A stretch of DNA of 64,000 nt from Udeniomyces pyricola (taxonomy: Eukaryota > Basidiomycota > Tremellomycetes > Cystofilobasidiales > Mrakiaceae). The translations under genes were made by a program, and so were the position numbers. Below the pieces are notes generated by a model. It was given only the letters and a program-made list of their open reading frames with translations, was not told where the DNA came from and did no database searches. Location: contig BCIK01000013.1 of the NCBI GenBank assembly GCA_039545295.1, forward strand, positions 1 to 64,000, written 5' to 3'. Shown piece by piece: positions 37,201 to 53,100 of the stretch (positions are counted from its first letter, which is position 1; each line of letters opens with the position of its first letter).

Positions 37201-38448
37201 AGTCATACCCTGAACACGCACTGACAAACATGAGCATTTGCCTTACACATTGACATGTAGAGGAGGCCGTCTCCCAAAAGGGGGCAATAACAGGTCTCAG
37301 CCTGTCGTCACCTTGTGGGACGTCAATGCTGTAGATGGCAACCCAACTACCATCTCTACAGCTCATTCTGCTTCCATTGAGTCGTTGGTGTATCGATCAA
37401 ATTGGAACGAGGTTGTGAGCTCTGGTATGGATGGACAGAGTAAGCCCTTTCCCTCCTCCCTCTCTCTCCTTGGATTTCTCGGCTCTGTCACGAGTTTGGA
37501 TTGTCACAATGAGTGATTGACTAATCACAAGACTTTTTCGTCTTTCTCCTTGATGATAGTCGTAGCGACGGATGTGGAAGAACGCAAAACCAACTGGTCT
37601 GTCCGAGTGGTCAACAGGGAGGTTCATCACCTCTATTCGGACGAAGCTATGCCCCAAACGGTCCTTGCTCAAGTCAGTCCTGGCACCCAATGCGAAGAAT
37701 CGACTTTGTGACTGTTGGGGCTCGTAATTCTGTAGTCATCCCGAGTCACCAACGGATCTTTCTTTCCTTGTGGTCCTTCGGTCTCTTTTCAAAATGACTT
37801 TGGACCTATGACTGACTCGTCTCTCACTCATCGTCTCTTCCATCAGGCGCGAACGGACCTCAACCAGATGCAGTACGTTCCTTCAAGTGGATTCCACCTC
37901 ACACCTGACTCCCGGAAGACAGCTTATACGGACTGCTCATTTTTTATTATTATTCTCTTCCAATCCTGCACCATCAGGCTCTGGGATCGGCGTCAAGACC
38001 AAACCGTCGCTCTTCAATTTGGACATACTCAAACCGGTGTGATGGTCAACAGCTTGCAGAAGCACACCTTGCAGGGCAGCTTCCGACACGGCAAATTCGC
38101 TCTCGGTCGAACGGTACGTCGGCTTACCAAACAGAAGTCGCTACCAACTCTTCTGAGCAAAAAAAAAGCCTTATGAGATCCAAGTGGGACCGTCCGTTTT
38201 TATCCTTCCGCTCAACTCATGTCTGGTCCTTCCTATTTGTCTTTCCTTAGGTTTGGGACTTGAGGATGGCCAATGCCTCAACAGTAGACTACACCGCCTC
38301 GTCTTTAACGATCGTCGATCCCTTCGCGGCCACTCTACCGGCACAGGACCCTTATCAGGTCCTCTTTGACCCCGACATCTCCTCCCGGTTCCTGCAAATG
38401 TTCAAGAGCAGCTTGGTCGTGAGGAGTCGGAGTCTGAGTTTGATGTGA
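34279..38448 (+). CDS. WD40-type protein with long basic/acidic N-terminus, function unknown
   Basis: Not recognised by name. The first exon (34279 to about 35201) encodes a basic, Pro/Gln-rich region with many K-K-R and P-K-x-K clusters, including a repeated V-K-N-K-P/V-E-N-Q-P block near 34950-34995. The next exons carry acidic stretches (E-E-E-N-A-E-N-D-E-A-D-E-E-E near 35590) and, from about 36104, D/E-rich sequence with R-R-R-N-R-K, so a nuclear location is likely. From about 36380 the protein becomes globular with beta-propeller features: L-W-S-F-D-L, V-V-T-L-W-D, S-S-G-M-D-G, Q-L-W-D-R-R and V-W-D-L-R. Stop at 38446-38448. Exon phases fit throughout; roughly ten introns. Possibly a DNA- or histone-linked adaptor, but that is inference. 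Confidence 0.65.
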
Positions 38449-38893
38449 GAGGTGGCAATGAGATGGTTGAGACGAAATGGGACATGAGGTTTGACGGAGG
38501 ACGGCGAGGCAGATATAAGTGGTTGGGAGAGGAGTGGGACGGCAGAAGGAGGGGGGGGGGGGAGAGGAAAGTGAGAAAGAGAAGAAGCTATGAGGAACGA
38601 GAAAGGAAAAAAAAGGAGAAGCAAAAACACACATGACTACAACGGAAAATACTACTACAACGGAAGATAATTCATGATATGATCAACTTGGCTTGGCAAT
38701 TTTGCTCTATGTGAACCCCCATAGGTGAGCCAAACGAAAAGCCAGAGGCAACCTGTACTATTCTTTGCAGAGAAATGGAGTACAACACCTTCATGATATC
38801 CGACGAATCTGTTTTACAACCAGTACGATGCAAGACCCCAAACATCTCTTCAACACGCGCACCATTTCTCCTGCTTTTCGATAGTTGTAACTA
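38449..38893. other. Convergent 3' region, G/A-rich
   Basis: 445 bases between two facing stops. Includes a 12-G run (38551-38562) inside a GA-rich tract. No gene seen. Confidence 0.4.
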
Positions 38894-41212
38894 TCAGGCC
38901 GCTGACGGTGCGCCGACCTTGACGTCCATCCGAGCGAAATTGGAGTATACGCTGCCTTTCTGGAGAAGGGTGTTGAACGTGCCGATCTCCTTGTCGAGCT
39001 CGGGGAATTGGTAAGCGGCGTAAGGGGCATGAAACTCAAGGAACGCCGCGTCTAATATCAAGTCACGATGGCGGTGACGGCAGGCAAACACAAAGATTGC
39101 GTGAAGGAAAGATGAGGAGAGAAGAGTTTGGGTGAGACACCAGCCCCAGGGTTGGACGACGAGTGAGTCAACGAGAGTGGTATAGCAATGGAGGTTTGCA
39201 ACGATTTGGGGGGGGGGGGGAGGTGTTGATGTCAGACCAGCAGACGCACATTCTTTGCCGTAACCCGATGATCCGTCCTCGTCGCCCCCGTGAATCTTCT
39301 TTCGCTTGTCGCTTCCACCTCCGGGAGCACTGCCAGAAAGCAAACGAAGAAAAAAAGAAGACGCAGACAAGAATGTCAAGATCGGGTCGTCAGCGACAGG
39401 GCTTATTCTTCAACCATTGTCAATACGGAGGGTATGTCTTGCACCTGTAAAACTGAACGCCTGGCTGGTTTGTCGTGAACGAGAGTGCGAGTCCGGACCG
39501 CTTCGACGAGAGCGAAGCGACCGTCTTGAGTGGCGGTTTGGCCTCGAGGAGAGGGGCAATAAAATCCTGTTGAGGGTCTGACGTCAACTTGGACTCTGGG
39601 AATGTCGTCGGGTTGGCGGGAGTATCCCTGGAAGGAAGACGTCGCAAAGAAAAGAAAAAAGAGAAAAAAAAAATAGAAACGGAAGAAACCATTGAACATG
39701 AATGAGTTGTTCACAAGTGCAAACTGCCGCTACGATGCAAGGGAAAACAGGGATGGAAAGTTTGGCACGAACAGGTCCTTTCGGTCAGAGAACAGGTAAA
39801 AGTCATCATAGCCACCAGACGGGGACGACGATGGGTAGTTGTCTCCAATCGCCTTGCCAGCTCGGTGGTTGTGAGAAGATTTATCGTCCGAGGGAGATAA
39901 TGTACCAGTCATGAGTGCTGTCTTGCTGTCGAGACTGAGGGTGTGTTGAGACTGTGTTATGCCAAGCGAGATCGGTCAGCCTTGAAACGGAAGGGTGGGT
40001 CTCGAAAAAAAAAATCTATCAAACACTTACAGCAATCATGAGTTCATGCTCTCGAGTGTTAGCACACTCGGCCGTCGGGCTGGGTCCATCGAGCGAAGCG
40101 TCGAGGTTGAAGCCTTCAAGGGAATAAGTGGTATCAGTGATCAGCAGATTGGTCTTCACAAAGAATCACTGGGTGTTCAAATCTCCCAAGAGATCTGATG
40201 ATAATTCTTTGTCAGTACCGCTCCATTGAGAGAAATCCCTGCGAGACTAACCCCAGTGCTGAGTGAGATTGATTGGCGTCTCTTTGGCCTTGTCCCCGAC
40301 CAAAGCCGCTCGGTAGACAATCACCACACTACCACCTTCCTTACTTCCAGACGGAACTACGGCGATCAGCACTTCAGCCTTGACTTCGCCTGGGTAGCCA
40401 CCATCTCCATCTGGTGAGGTCAACGTGAAGAGTTGACTCTGAGGAGCAGGCAGCTTGGAAGAGATCGTCTTGCGTTCAGAAGGCGAGAACAGCGTTGCAT
40501 TTTGCGGATCTAGAAGATCCCAAACCTGATATGATCAGAGAGGCAAGGGAAAAAAGAGTCCATCAATCTTGGATTAGGTGTTACTTTCTTGTTCTTTCAA
40601 TCGAGACCTCGGACCGAAAACATATGCTAGATCCGATCGAGGACGTACCCGCTGATCCCAACCGTCAGGGCCTCCGTGTAAGCTTGCTGCCGGATTGGCC
40701 GGCGGGAAGGCCTGAGGCGTAATGGTCTCACCCGAGGGCAACTCGAAAGATTTGGCAGGAAGACGATTGCATGTGCGGCCGACGACGCAGTGTTCAAACT
40801 GTAGCAGGGAGTGAAAAGGGAAATGGTGTGGGTTGGGTACGAGCATCTCACTAGAGCTGGTCGAGATGACGTAAGATCATCCATCTAGTTGGTTTGACTT
40901 ACATTGCGTTTGCCGACAAAGTGCTCCGGTCCCGGTAGGATGTCGTGCGTCTTACCCTCGGTGGTACCGATCTCGGCCACGAGGATGCGAGTCAGATGAA
41001 CTGTTCAACGATTGATATGTACACAAGCCATACAAGAGACAATGTCGTTGGTTGAATACTGGAGTGAGATGCAGGTTCGTTGATGGCTCGCTCGGACCGA
41101 ATCAAAGCCTAATTAATAAGACGAGATCGAGCTGGAACTCACGGCCTTTGCGCGCGACCGAGACCGAGAGGGATCGATCGGGAAGAGTGAGGACGTTGTC
41201 AGGGGTCGTCAT
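38894..41212 (-). CDS. Aldose 1-epimerase (galactose mutarotase family)
   Basis: Interconverts alpha and beta anomers of hexoses in the cytosol, feeding the Leloir pathway. The start M-T-T-P-D-N-V-L-T-L-P is at 41212. Exons encode H-D-I-L-P-G-P-E-H-F-V-G, then V-G-R-T-C-N-R-L (active-site Arg region), L-H-G-G-P-D-G-W-D (conserved His-Gly-Gly segment) and P-D-G-D-G-G-Y-P-G. These continue into N-L-T-Q-H-W-G-F-N-L (equivalent to the family N-x-T-x-H-x-Y-x-N-L) and Y-D-D-F-Y-L. Near the C-terminus are T-N-Q-P-G-V-Q-F-Y, the K-K-I-H-G-G-D-E-D insert and F-L-E-F-H-A-P-Y-A-A. That last segment places the catalytic Glu in the usual spot, although the common family motif is L-E-x-Q/P-D. The stop follows G-A-P-S-A-A. 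About ten introns. A 13-G run at 39208-39220 lies in one intron. Confidence 0.83.
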
Positions 41213-42137
41213 GTGAGAGGTAGAACAGAAAGATGGTGGGGCAGGAAGTGGTGGATGGGGGGGAGGGGAGGGAGTGTGGGGTTATGAACTAACAAAGGAC
41301 AGGAAGCAGCAGGGTGCGGCCATCCGGAATAACTCCGGTCCCTCTCAAAAGAGACCGGGAACAACTGAGGAATGACCGGATACCGGATCGACAATCAAAT
41401 CTGCGCAATCTGCTGCAAGTCCAGTACGTCTAGTCGCCGAAACTATATATGACTGAGGGCCTACGTCTTCGACGTTTCAACGTTCGATCCTTGATATTTC
41501 TGCTTACTTTTTTTTTAAATAAAAAATCATGTTCTCACGTGGGGATACGATATGCATATATATGCATACGATATTACGGCCCACGGAAAAAGGCAATCTC
41601 CAAATACGACGTCGAGCATATACGTATTCGTCGTACACACATCTACACCCACAGTACCACCAACCAAAGACCAGCCTAGCTTGCAGTTCAGGTGTCAACA
41701 TCCAAACCACGTTGAACTTAGTGAGTCCATCAGAAGCCCTACAGCTCAGTCATGACGTCGTGATCGATCGAGTGACCGCCGACCCACCGGACTCCAACCG
41801 ACAAGTAGCGTATCAGTCAGAGGCCACAAGAGCTAGGAAGAAAAGATAGGTTTATCAAATCGGAGTATCGAGAGTTCATGCGGCAGCCAAACAAAACACA
41901 CACATACACAAAAGGAGGAATGAAGGAAGAAAACAGAAAGGTGGAGTAGGGGACACAAAATTCAAAGCCTAACGAATGTCAGACCGGAATGCTCGGTCAA
42001 GGGATGAATGTATAGAAGGGAGAAGGGGGGAGACAAGCGTAGGCGAGCGAAAGAGAAAGAAAGAGACAAAGAAGGAAAGACAGGGATATAAGAAGTGTGG
42101 AGAGAGAGAGAGGATATTTCAAAAAATGTTTGTGCGT
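41213..42137. other. Intergenic region upstream of the aldose epimerase
   Basis: 925 bases between the start of the minus-strand epimerase gene and the end of the minus-strand PP2A gene. AT-rich sequence at 41510-41580 (T8A-rich, ATGCATATATATGCATACG) is a candidate core promoter for the epimerase. Purine-rich 41880-42120 probably belongs to the PP2A 3' UTR. No gene seen. Confidence 0.4.
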
Positions 42138-44497
<2,360 letters not shown>

Positions 44498-45145
44498 GGT
44501 GGACTAGCGAGCTAGGTGTGGTGAGTAGTGAGGGGTGAGTGGGATGGGTGGAAAGATCGGGTGAGGACGAGGAGGGGGAGAGAGAGAAGGGGGATGGCGA
44601 TGAGGATGAACGGAAGGGGACGGCGACCAGCAGAGGGAAAGCACGAGTGGATTGTGTGTGTGATGGTGAGTGAGTTGGTGAGACACCTCGAGCTTCAAGA
44701 GCGGAGCTCACATGGAAATCCCCATCAGCCAACTCGAACACATTAATCATATCCAGCCTTATAAGCTTCTGTCTGCAATTAGATGAATCTATCCAAGCAT
44801 ATATACAGTATATATATATATGTATGCGCCTGTATTCGATCCTACATCGCCATCACACGCTCACACTTCATAGAAACACACATATATATATATATTATGC
44901 TCACACTTGTACGCGAGTCATGCAATGCAGTCAGTCCACAGCGAGATCATTCCAGTACGACGTACGTGATCTGATCAAACGCACCTCGCCCATGATCGAC
45001 CTTGCACCACCTAACGGGTCCGCCGCCCAGACTCCAGCTGTACATCCGCGGCTTGCATCAAACCCCAAACCACCATCCTTGTTACCGACATCACCCACCA
45101 CGCCTGTACATACCTAGCCAGACCGACATTCCTAGTCCAGCGCTC
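44498..45145. promoter_or_regulatory. Divergent intergenic region (PP2A / cullin-3) with TA repeats
   Basis: 648 bases between divergent starts, so both promoters lie here. Contains (TA)n-like runs at about 44808-44822 and 44881-44897. The left part is GA-rich. No gene recognised. Confidence 0.5.
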
Positions 45146-48100
45146 ATGAGTGAGTTTCATCCCTCATCTCATCCCATCAGCAAGCCGGTCTCATGCTCAC
45201 CCACGCGAGCCCGCCCACGTTCGCGTTAACTCTCGCAGACGCCACCAAGAAGCCCAGACGAATCGTACGTCCTGCGTAGCGTCTACTGCTACGCGTTCAC
45301 TACCTAATCTCTTGGTCGGATCAACTGCTCACTCGAGTCCTTCTCGTCTCCTTCTTGTCTACTTTCCTGAATTCCCTACATAGCGTCCGCCCACAAAGGT
45401 TAGCTTCACGTCTGTTGGGTCTCGTCGGCGTTCCGCCGATGAATGTCCTCTATACTAATGGTCATGTCTGGCCTCTTGCCTTTGATCATCCCTCTAGCCT
45501 AAACTTACCATCTCCATCGAGGAGCAGACCCAGCGACTATCTGCGGGCATCAAGCAAATTCAAGACTATCAGACCAACAAGCTCAGCTACGAGGAACTCT
45601 ATCGTTATGCGTACAACATCGTCCTCCACAAAAAGGTATGCTTCATCGCTCTCCGTCGAGCTTGACCCATCTTGCTTGTGAGGCTGATGGTGCTTTTAAT
45701 TTCGTTTGTCAACCGATACTCGATTAAAGGGTGAAGATCTCTACAAAACCGTCAAAGCTCTCATCACGTCTCATCTCCTTGAGGAAGCCAACCAACGGAT
45801 CGTCCCCGTCTTCCCACGCTCTCCGCTCATCCCCGCTTCGCCTTCCACTAGGTCCGCCGTTGGTTCGAACTCGCCGATATCTGTAACGGGCTCGACATCA
45901 GGAGCATCGATCGTTCGCGGTGACATGTCAGCGCTGGAACGTGGCGCAGAAGGCGAGACTTTCCTCAAAGCACTGCGAGCCGTGTGGGACGACCATCAGA
46001 ACTGCATGAGGAAGCTCCGAGATATTCTTGGGTACATGGTATGTCTGCAGTCAATACCAGGACCGGTTCAACCGATGTCGGACGAAATAGGTTGGCACTT
46101 TGAAGTCGCCCATGTCACTTTGGTTCAATCCCTGACTTGTTTCCGCGTCTTTGGATTCCCCTCTCAGGACAGAGTCTACACCGACTCAGCGAAGCTGCCT
46201 CTCATCTATGATGCTGGACTCACCCTTTTCCTCAACAACATCATTCGATCTTCTGCCTTACCCATTCATGCCCATATCATCTCCACTTTCCTCTCCCAAA
46301 TCCGCCTCGAGCGCGACGGCGACGTCATCGATCGCTCTGCCATGCACAACGCCGTCCAAATCCTGCTCGATCTCAGAGAGACCAAGAACGGTCCGAGCGT
46401 CTACGAAACTGACTTTGAAAAGGGTTTCTTGCTTTGGACGGCCGAGTTTTATCGGGAAGAAGGAAAGCGGCTCGTTGAGGATTGTGAGGCTGGAACCTAC
46501 CTCCGCAAGGTACATCATTCGAATATACCTATATGAAGCGTCCCAGGATCCAAGCTAACTTCACATGTTGTCTTTTTGCTCAGGTTGAACGTCGTCTGGA
46601 GGAAGAAGCCGATCGAACGAGTCACTATCTGTCCCAGCAGACCGCTCAACCCCTGCAATCGCTGCTAGAAGATCATCTCATCACGGCCCATCTTCAAACT
46701 ATCATCACCAAGCCATCCTCTGGACTCGTCACCATGCTCGACCAAGGTCGGATTGACGACCTCGCTCGCCTCTACAAGCTCTATGGCCGAGTTCCATTGG
46801 GCATGAAGGAGCTTAAGAAGGGTCTCAAGGACAGCGTCAAGGAGCGGGGCGAGAAGATCAATGAGGGTGGCATATCGGGCCCGGAAGCCGCGAGCGCGGG
46901 CGCTGGGCCGGCTGAAGACGGTTCTCTGGGAGATGCCAAGGAGGATAGCGGTAAAGGAAAAGGCAAACCCAAGGCCAAGGAGTCAGGAGGGGCGGCAACT
47001 GCTCTCGCCACTGCGATCAGATGGGTTCAAGACGTGTTGGACCTCAAAGACAAGTTTGACGGAGTCCTACGAGACGCTTTCCAGGGAGACAAAATGATCC
47101 AAACCGCTATCAACGAGGTAAATCAATCTCCGTCAATGATGATTAATGTTTTTCCTCTTCTTTTTGCATCGTGTCTGATTATCTTGTTGAATCCCTGCTC
47201 TCCCTTCTCAGGCGTTCGAGACGTTTGTCAACTCAAACTCCAAGTCGGCAGAATACATTTCGTTGTTCATCGACGACAATCTCAAAAGGGGGCTCAAGGG
47301 GGTTCGTCGCCATCGGCTTGTATCTTGTCCATCCTCTTCTTGATACATTGTATCTAACCACTTGATGTTTTGATTTGTCTTTTCTACGAACACAGAAAAC
47401 CGAAGAGGAAGTAGACGTTAGTGTCTTCCTCATTCCTCTCTGCCTGTCCTGCCCCCACACCATTGCAGTATTTTCTGACTTACTTTGTGTTTAAATGTTC
47501 TCGTCTCCACCCTGCAATTGATCCGATTTCAGATTGTTCTGGACAAGACTATCACTCTTTTCCGATTCTTGACCGACAAGGATGTCTTTGAGCGATATTA
47601 CAAGAACCATCTTGGCAAGAGGCTCATCAATGGCCGTAGCGTGTCAGATGATGCAGAGCGCAATATGGTTGCCAAACTTAAGGTAAGGCTGCTTTCTCCT
47701 CGGATTTGCACATTTGTCGCTTTGAGACTGCATGCTGACCTTGAGTCTAATGTTCACCATGGTCATCACAGATTGAATGGTTCGTTGTGGTTCGTTTCAT
47801 CCTGCGCACACACTATATTGGGCAATAACTCATTTCGTTCTGTTGTGCCTTTTCGCCATCCTACAGTGGCTACCAATTCACCCAAAAGCTTGAAGGCATG
47901 TTCAAAGATATCCAAGTCTCGAACGAGACCATGGATTCGTATAGATCGACCGTCAGCAAGGGATTGGTGAGTACCTTCCGACCCGGCTTCGGTTCGTGAT
48001 CGTTCGATCCCTGACTGATTAATGTCGTACTTGTAACACATCTTTTGCTGCTTCATATGCCTAGGAATCTCCGCTCATTGACATCGCCGTCAACGTTCTT

Positions 48101-49377
48101 ACCTCGACCTACTGGCCCGGTTCGGCTACGACTCAGACCACAGTCCTTCCACCCATCCTGGCCGACGCGTGCCAGTCGTTCGAAAAGTTCTACCTCTCCC
48201 GTCACAACGGTCGTCGACTGACATGGCAGATGAATCAAGGCACGGCCGACGTCAAGACCCGGTTCAAAGCCAGAACCCATGAACTCAGCGTATCGACGTA
48301 TGGCCTCGTTGTTTTGCTGCTCTTTGAGGGGCTCGAAGAAGGCGAGGAGCTTGAATTCTCGGTATATATTCTTCGATCTCTGTTGTTGTCTACTCTTCTT
48401 CATCCCCTTACAGCCAAGTATTTCCGAAACTGACCTGAAGTTTGATTGTGATTTGGTTGTATGTCCGCAATTCCTCATTGCAGGATATCCTTGGATCGAC
48501 CCAAATCCCATCGGCTGATCTCGCGCGAACGCTTCAATCGCTATCGTGCGGCAAATACCGTATCCTGACCAAGTCTCCCAAATCCCGGGATGTCTCCCCG
48601 ACAGATGCGTTCTCCTTCAACGATGGTTTCACCGCCAACATTGTCAAGATCAAGATCGCTACCGTCGCCAACAAGGTTGAGACGGGCGAGGAGCGGACGG
48701 AAACGGTCGAAAAGGTTGACGAGGAGAGAAAGCATCAAGCTGAGGTGAGGAAGATTAGTTCATGGTTAGGAATAATATGGTTTCCTCTCGGTGTACTCAC
48801 GAGTTTTCCCATTCTGCTTTCATGATTTCGCTATTTAGGCCTGTATCGTTCGAATCATGGTATGTATATCGCCTTGGCAGCCAATCATCTTGCCAGCTAC
48901 TTGACGAACGCGTGTTGATCGCTTCGAACTCATGCTCACTCATCTGCTGCTCCCCACTTGGAACCGCTCAGAAATCCGCCAAGGCCATGAACCACAACGA
49001 GCTCGTCAACGAGGTCACCAAGCAGCTCGCTCCCCGCTTTGCGCCCAGCACCATGATGATCAAGAAACGAATTGAGGCGCTCATCGAGGTGCGTTCGAGA
49101 ACTTGATTCTTTGATGGATAGCGTTGCCTTGACCCAGGCTCACATAACTGACTTGCTCTGGTACCTACGTTTTCATCTGTTTTATCTTTCTCATACACAT
49201 AGCGAGAATATCTCGAGCGTTCAGGCAAAGATATGAGGAGCTACACTTATCTTGTACGTTCTATGTATCTGAGATGTGATGCACAACCAAAATTGTTGGA
49301 CGAGGTCGCTGACTTTACCGCCATTATTTCCTCTCATCTCGCTTTGGTCTGACATTTGTTCTGGGTACCAGGCATAA
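45146..49377 (+). CDS. CUL3: Cullin-3, scaffold of BTB-type ubiquitin ligases
   Basis: Binds BTB adaptors at its N-terminus and the RING protein Rbx1 at its C-terminus to ubiquitinate targets. Short 5' exons give M-N then [13 protein letters not shown], and the long helix exon [10 protein letters not shown] through [10 protein letters not shown], which is typical of CUL3. Cullin repeats continue through [11 protein letters not shown] and, later, the cullin-homology region ([24 protein letters not shown]). The C-terminal winged helix reads C-I-V-R-I-M-K-S, with the NEDD8-acceptor Lys codon at 48972-48974, then H-N-E-L-V-N-E-V and I-E-R-E-Y-L-E-R. The protein ends Y-T-Y-L-A, its last codon and stop on a six-base exon. 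A Gly/Lys/Ala-rich insert at about 46850-47000 is longer than in animal CUL3. About fourteen introns. Confidence 0.92.
49372..49377 (+). other. CUL3: Six-base terminal coding micro-exon of cullin-3
   Basis: The preceding exon ends T-Y-L before donor GTACGT. The acceptor GGGTACCAG is followed by GCA TAA, giving the usual small-residue-then-stop cullin ending (Y-x-Y-[VLI]-A). Confidence 0.75.
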
Positions 49378-50100
49378 GCTCTTTGTGCGGTTATCGTCGC
49401 GTTCTTTTTACGTGATCCCATTCATTCTACACGCTGCTCGATCTTTGTTTCTGCTCTGTCACTCTTCACAGCATCCATTCATCCACACACCCATCACATT
49501 GTCTCCTTTTCCCCTTTCGTTCCCATCCTGATCCCATCATGCGTTCAAACCTCGATGTCTACCTTTTCTCTATCTTCCTTGTCTTTTTTTTTTTTTTTTT
49601 TTTCATCTTCTCCACCTGCATTCATATTTTACTAACCTTCTTCTGGCTTTCTTGTCTGAATGTTTCCTCTTTTTATCTTTTTACATTCTTCTCTTTTCTT
49701 GTTCTCTTGCTACGAATTTATACGACTTGTTTACGATGCTCATGGTTCTTCATGGAACCCTCTTCTTCCCTTTTTGCGTCTCCCTTACATGTGTGACTGG
49801 CATAGTTTGGCTGGGCCCGGCCGTTACGATAAATGATTGACGGCGTATATATGCGGGGATAGCCGATGGATGAGCTGTCCATCGTTGGACAAGATGGATG
49901 GCTGAAATTTGGGATCATTCGGATGTTGAGAGCGCGCCGAGCTGCAGCCGCGTACTGCTGCCAGCAGTGGTACTAATATATAAACGCGTTGCTTTCTGAT
50001 AAACATCCTCGTAACCCCAATCAACCTCAACCAACTATCGTAGCTAGCTCTCTATAAACGTGTATGTTAGGGAGCCATCCCGCCTACGCTTTCCCACCGG
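49378..50100. other. Intergenic region with a long T run
   Basis: 723 bases between cullin-3 and the next plus-strand gene. A very T-rich tract includes 20 consecutive T (49584-49603), followed by sequence leading to the next promoter. No gene recognised. Confidence 0.4.
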
Positions 50101-53100
50101 ATGCCTAAAGTCAAAACCAAGGGCCGTGAGTAGTCTTCAACTACCAACCTAAAGCGATTCGACATCGTTTCCAACCGGTCTGATCCTTGGACGTCGGAAT
50201 ACGCTCCATTATGTCGATACACGCTAAATGGCTAGTGATGGCGGGACTATAGAGACCTTTTGTTTCACTTGACGTTGGACTGACTTGAACACTCTTACTT
50301 CTTCAGGATCAATCGTCGCCGCGGCCAACAACCAGCAGCTTATACACCCTCCCGCGTCCATAAATGCGCTAGCGGAGCGCCTACTACCAAGCCAGACCGA
50401 TGTCGTCGTCCTCACAGCTTCACAAACGACCGCCGCCGAGAGAAAGAAGGCAAAGGGAAAGGCTAAGAAGGCAAGGAAAGCCGCACTGAAAAAAGTTGCC
50501 GGTCGTCTTCCTGACAGGGATCACAACGCCATACCGGGTTCGGATGATGAACAGGATCAGCATCAAGTAGACGTCCACAGCTTCAATGAGGTACGATAGG
50601 ATATCTTATAGCCAGATCCTGGTATGGTTTGAGAGTTTGGAGCATGTGTGGATAGATCCGGACGCTAAAAGGCTTTGATCCTGTTGTTTGTTTGTTTTGG
50701 TCCTGGGCTCATCTAGGTGGGAAATATCCAAACGAAAAAGAAGAAGAAAAAAACCAAGGTTCCCCTCGATGATGCATACATCGCTCATAACGTTAATCAT
50801 CAAGGACTGGTACCCATCGACACTGATCAACAGGTGCGTCATCAAACCAATACGCCGGTGCCAGTACTCGTGTGCATTGATCAGTGACCCGACTCGCATC
50901 CAAACGATCCGACCAACGTTCTGACATCACCTTCATCAATCCGATATGACGCTAGCTCGCTACCGAGCCAGTTTCAGGAAATTCCTCAGATGAGGATGAG
51001 ATCATTGTCACCTTGGACCTACCGGCATCCTACGCTCGCTCACGCGTCGAAACCTTTCGATTCGCTTCTGCCAACCGTACGCCATATCAGCCCATAGGGT
51101 CTGGAGCTGAAGTCTTGGTCAAAAATCTTCCGTCAGTTCTCGGTCGAGATACGAGGCACGAGCTTGGATTCCTGAAGGACAGACGAGTTATGTGGGTGAA
51201 CTCTTCCGACCGTAGATCAGCTCCTGTTGTTATCACCCAATCGTTCAACTGATTGAATCGACATTGATGAATCGACACTGCCACAAACCAAACCTCAGTG
51301 GGTCGATATTCTATGAGTCGTATGTTCTCCTAGGATATCGAGATCAGGAAGACGCCTTGGTTCACTTGGGAGTCATGCATGACTCGGATCTCAGGATCGA
51401 CGGTCGGCTCCTCAAATATCAACTCGATCGTAAGTCTGCAACGGATAAATGTACCACTCCGTGACTTTGGCAAGACACCTTCTCCTCTCTTCACCTGGGC
51501 CACTCCGATCGTGGAGCTCATAGCTCCTTCTCGTCAATCTGTAGCTTCCGTTAAGATAGGCTGCAACCAAGCCAAGCCTCGACGAAAGATGGTCCAGCCC
51601 CCGAACGAATGTCCCGATGCTTCTGCAAGACCGGATATCCACACATTGGCCGTGAATCAAAATGTTGGTATTCACGCTAGGGGTGATGGTCGGTTTTGAT
51701 TGATCTGTATAATTTTTCCTCGTCACTGGAACAGCGTGACCGATGTTTGGGCTGAAAACCTCTTGATGACGATCTGTTCATCCTCCAGGGTTGATCCAAG
51801 GTTTCCAAGTCGGTTCAAAGAAATCTTGGTGAGTCTAGGCTAGTGTTGTCTGATCCCTCGCATTGTGAATGTCCAGTCTCTGTACTTGCTAGCTTGAATG
51901 TTTTGACGTTCTTTTTTTTGCTTCTCGTCTTGCCACTTCGTTTCCTACAGGCACCGTCGAATCGAGATCCGTCCAGATGTCGGGATCGCCGTCTCTGATC
52001 TCTCGGGTGGTCGACTCATCCTCGGCACTCGGCGGCAAGGTTTCGCCTGGCGTCGAGAGGTCGCTCAGTTCTTCACGCTCGATCCATCGAAGCAAGGTGA
52101 CGTCTCAGTCAGTAGGATGGCGCGCTTGATTGGGCATCACCGTCATCCTTCGCACCACACGATCGTGGAGAGTGAGCTGATGATGCTATATCGCTCTGTA
52201 CCCTGGTCGCCTGCTTTCCATACCTACAGGCGTTTAAGCCCCCAAAAGCACCTTCCACCATCCAAGAAGACGAGGTGAGGTCATTTGCCACCGCCACCAG
52301 AATTTTTGCACACACATCAGAAAACTGCACTTGGCCCTGTTCTCTCAAGTACATGACTCACTTGGCTGGTTCGTTGATTGCTTGTAGATCGTAACCCTCG
52401 CATCACTTCCGAGCTCGAGAAACACACCTGATGGCCATTCTGTATTTGCCATGTACGTATCTCTTGGCCACGAATCTGCTCTTGACTGACTGACAAAGCT
52501 GACGCTTGAAACTTACAGTGGCAACGATAAGGGTGCCGTGTGGATGTACACTGTCGACCGGGACGGACTCCTTTCGCAACAACCCATGCACGAGCACCAT
52601 TGTCAGCGTGTCGACTCCCTCATCTTTGCCGGGTCTAGCGACGCCATCATTTCTGCTTCTCACGATGGTCGTAGTAGGTATAACGAGATGCTTCCATAAT
52701 TGAGGGCTTATCAGGACGATGGACTCACCATTCATGTTCAACGCCTTATGTCATAGTCTACTCTTGGGACTACCGCGCTCATGCGGCTGGACCTTATTCA
52801 AGACCTTCGTCCTTCGAAGACCCTATCATCAAGCTCTACTCTGACCCCGCGGATCAGCCCAATCTGTTTTGCAGTGAGGTAGGTCGGCTCTTCATGAACC
52901 ACAACACGAACGACCGCATATCTCTCAAGTTCCCAGATCTTGGCTGACATTTCTTGCCTCTGCCATATGTATATGAATCGCCTGATACATTTATCAGGTA
53001 TCGACTGTTATCATGCAATATCGGTACCCCTTCATCTCTGCAAAACTTTCATTACCTCCCTAAAATATCTTACTCAGAGTTGACGATGTCTCCTGTCCAA

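Noticed and set aside
44805..44900. TA-rich runs as a possible transposon end or centromere fragment
   Set aside because: Too short, no inverted repeats or target duplications; they fit simple microsatellites in a promoter region.
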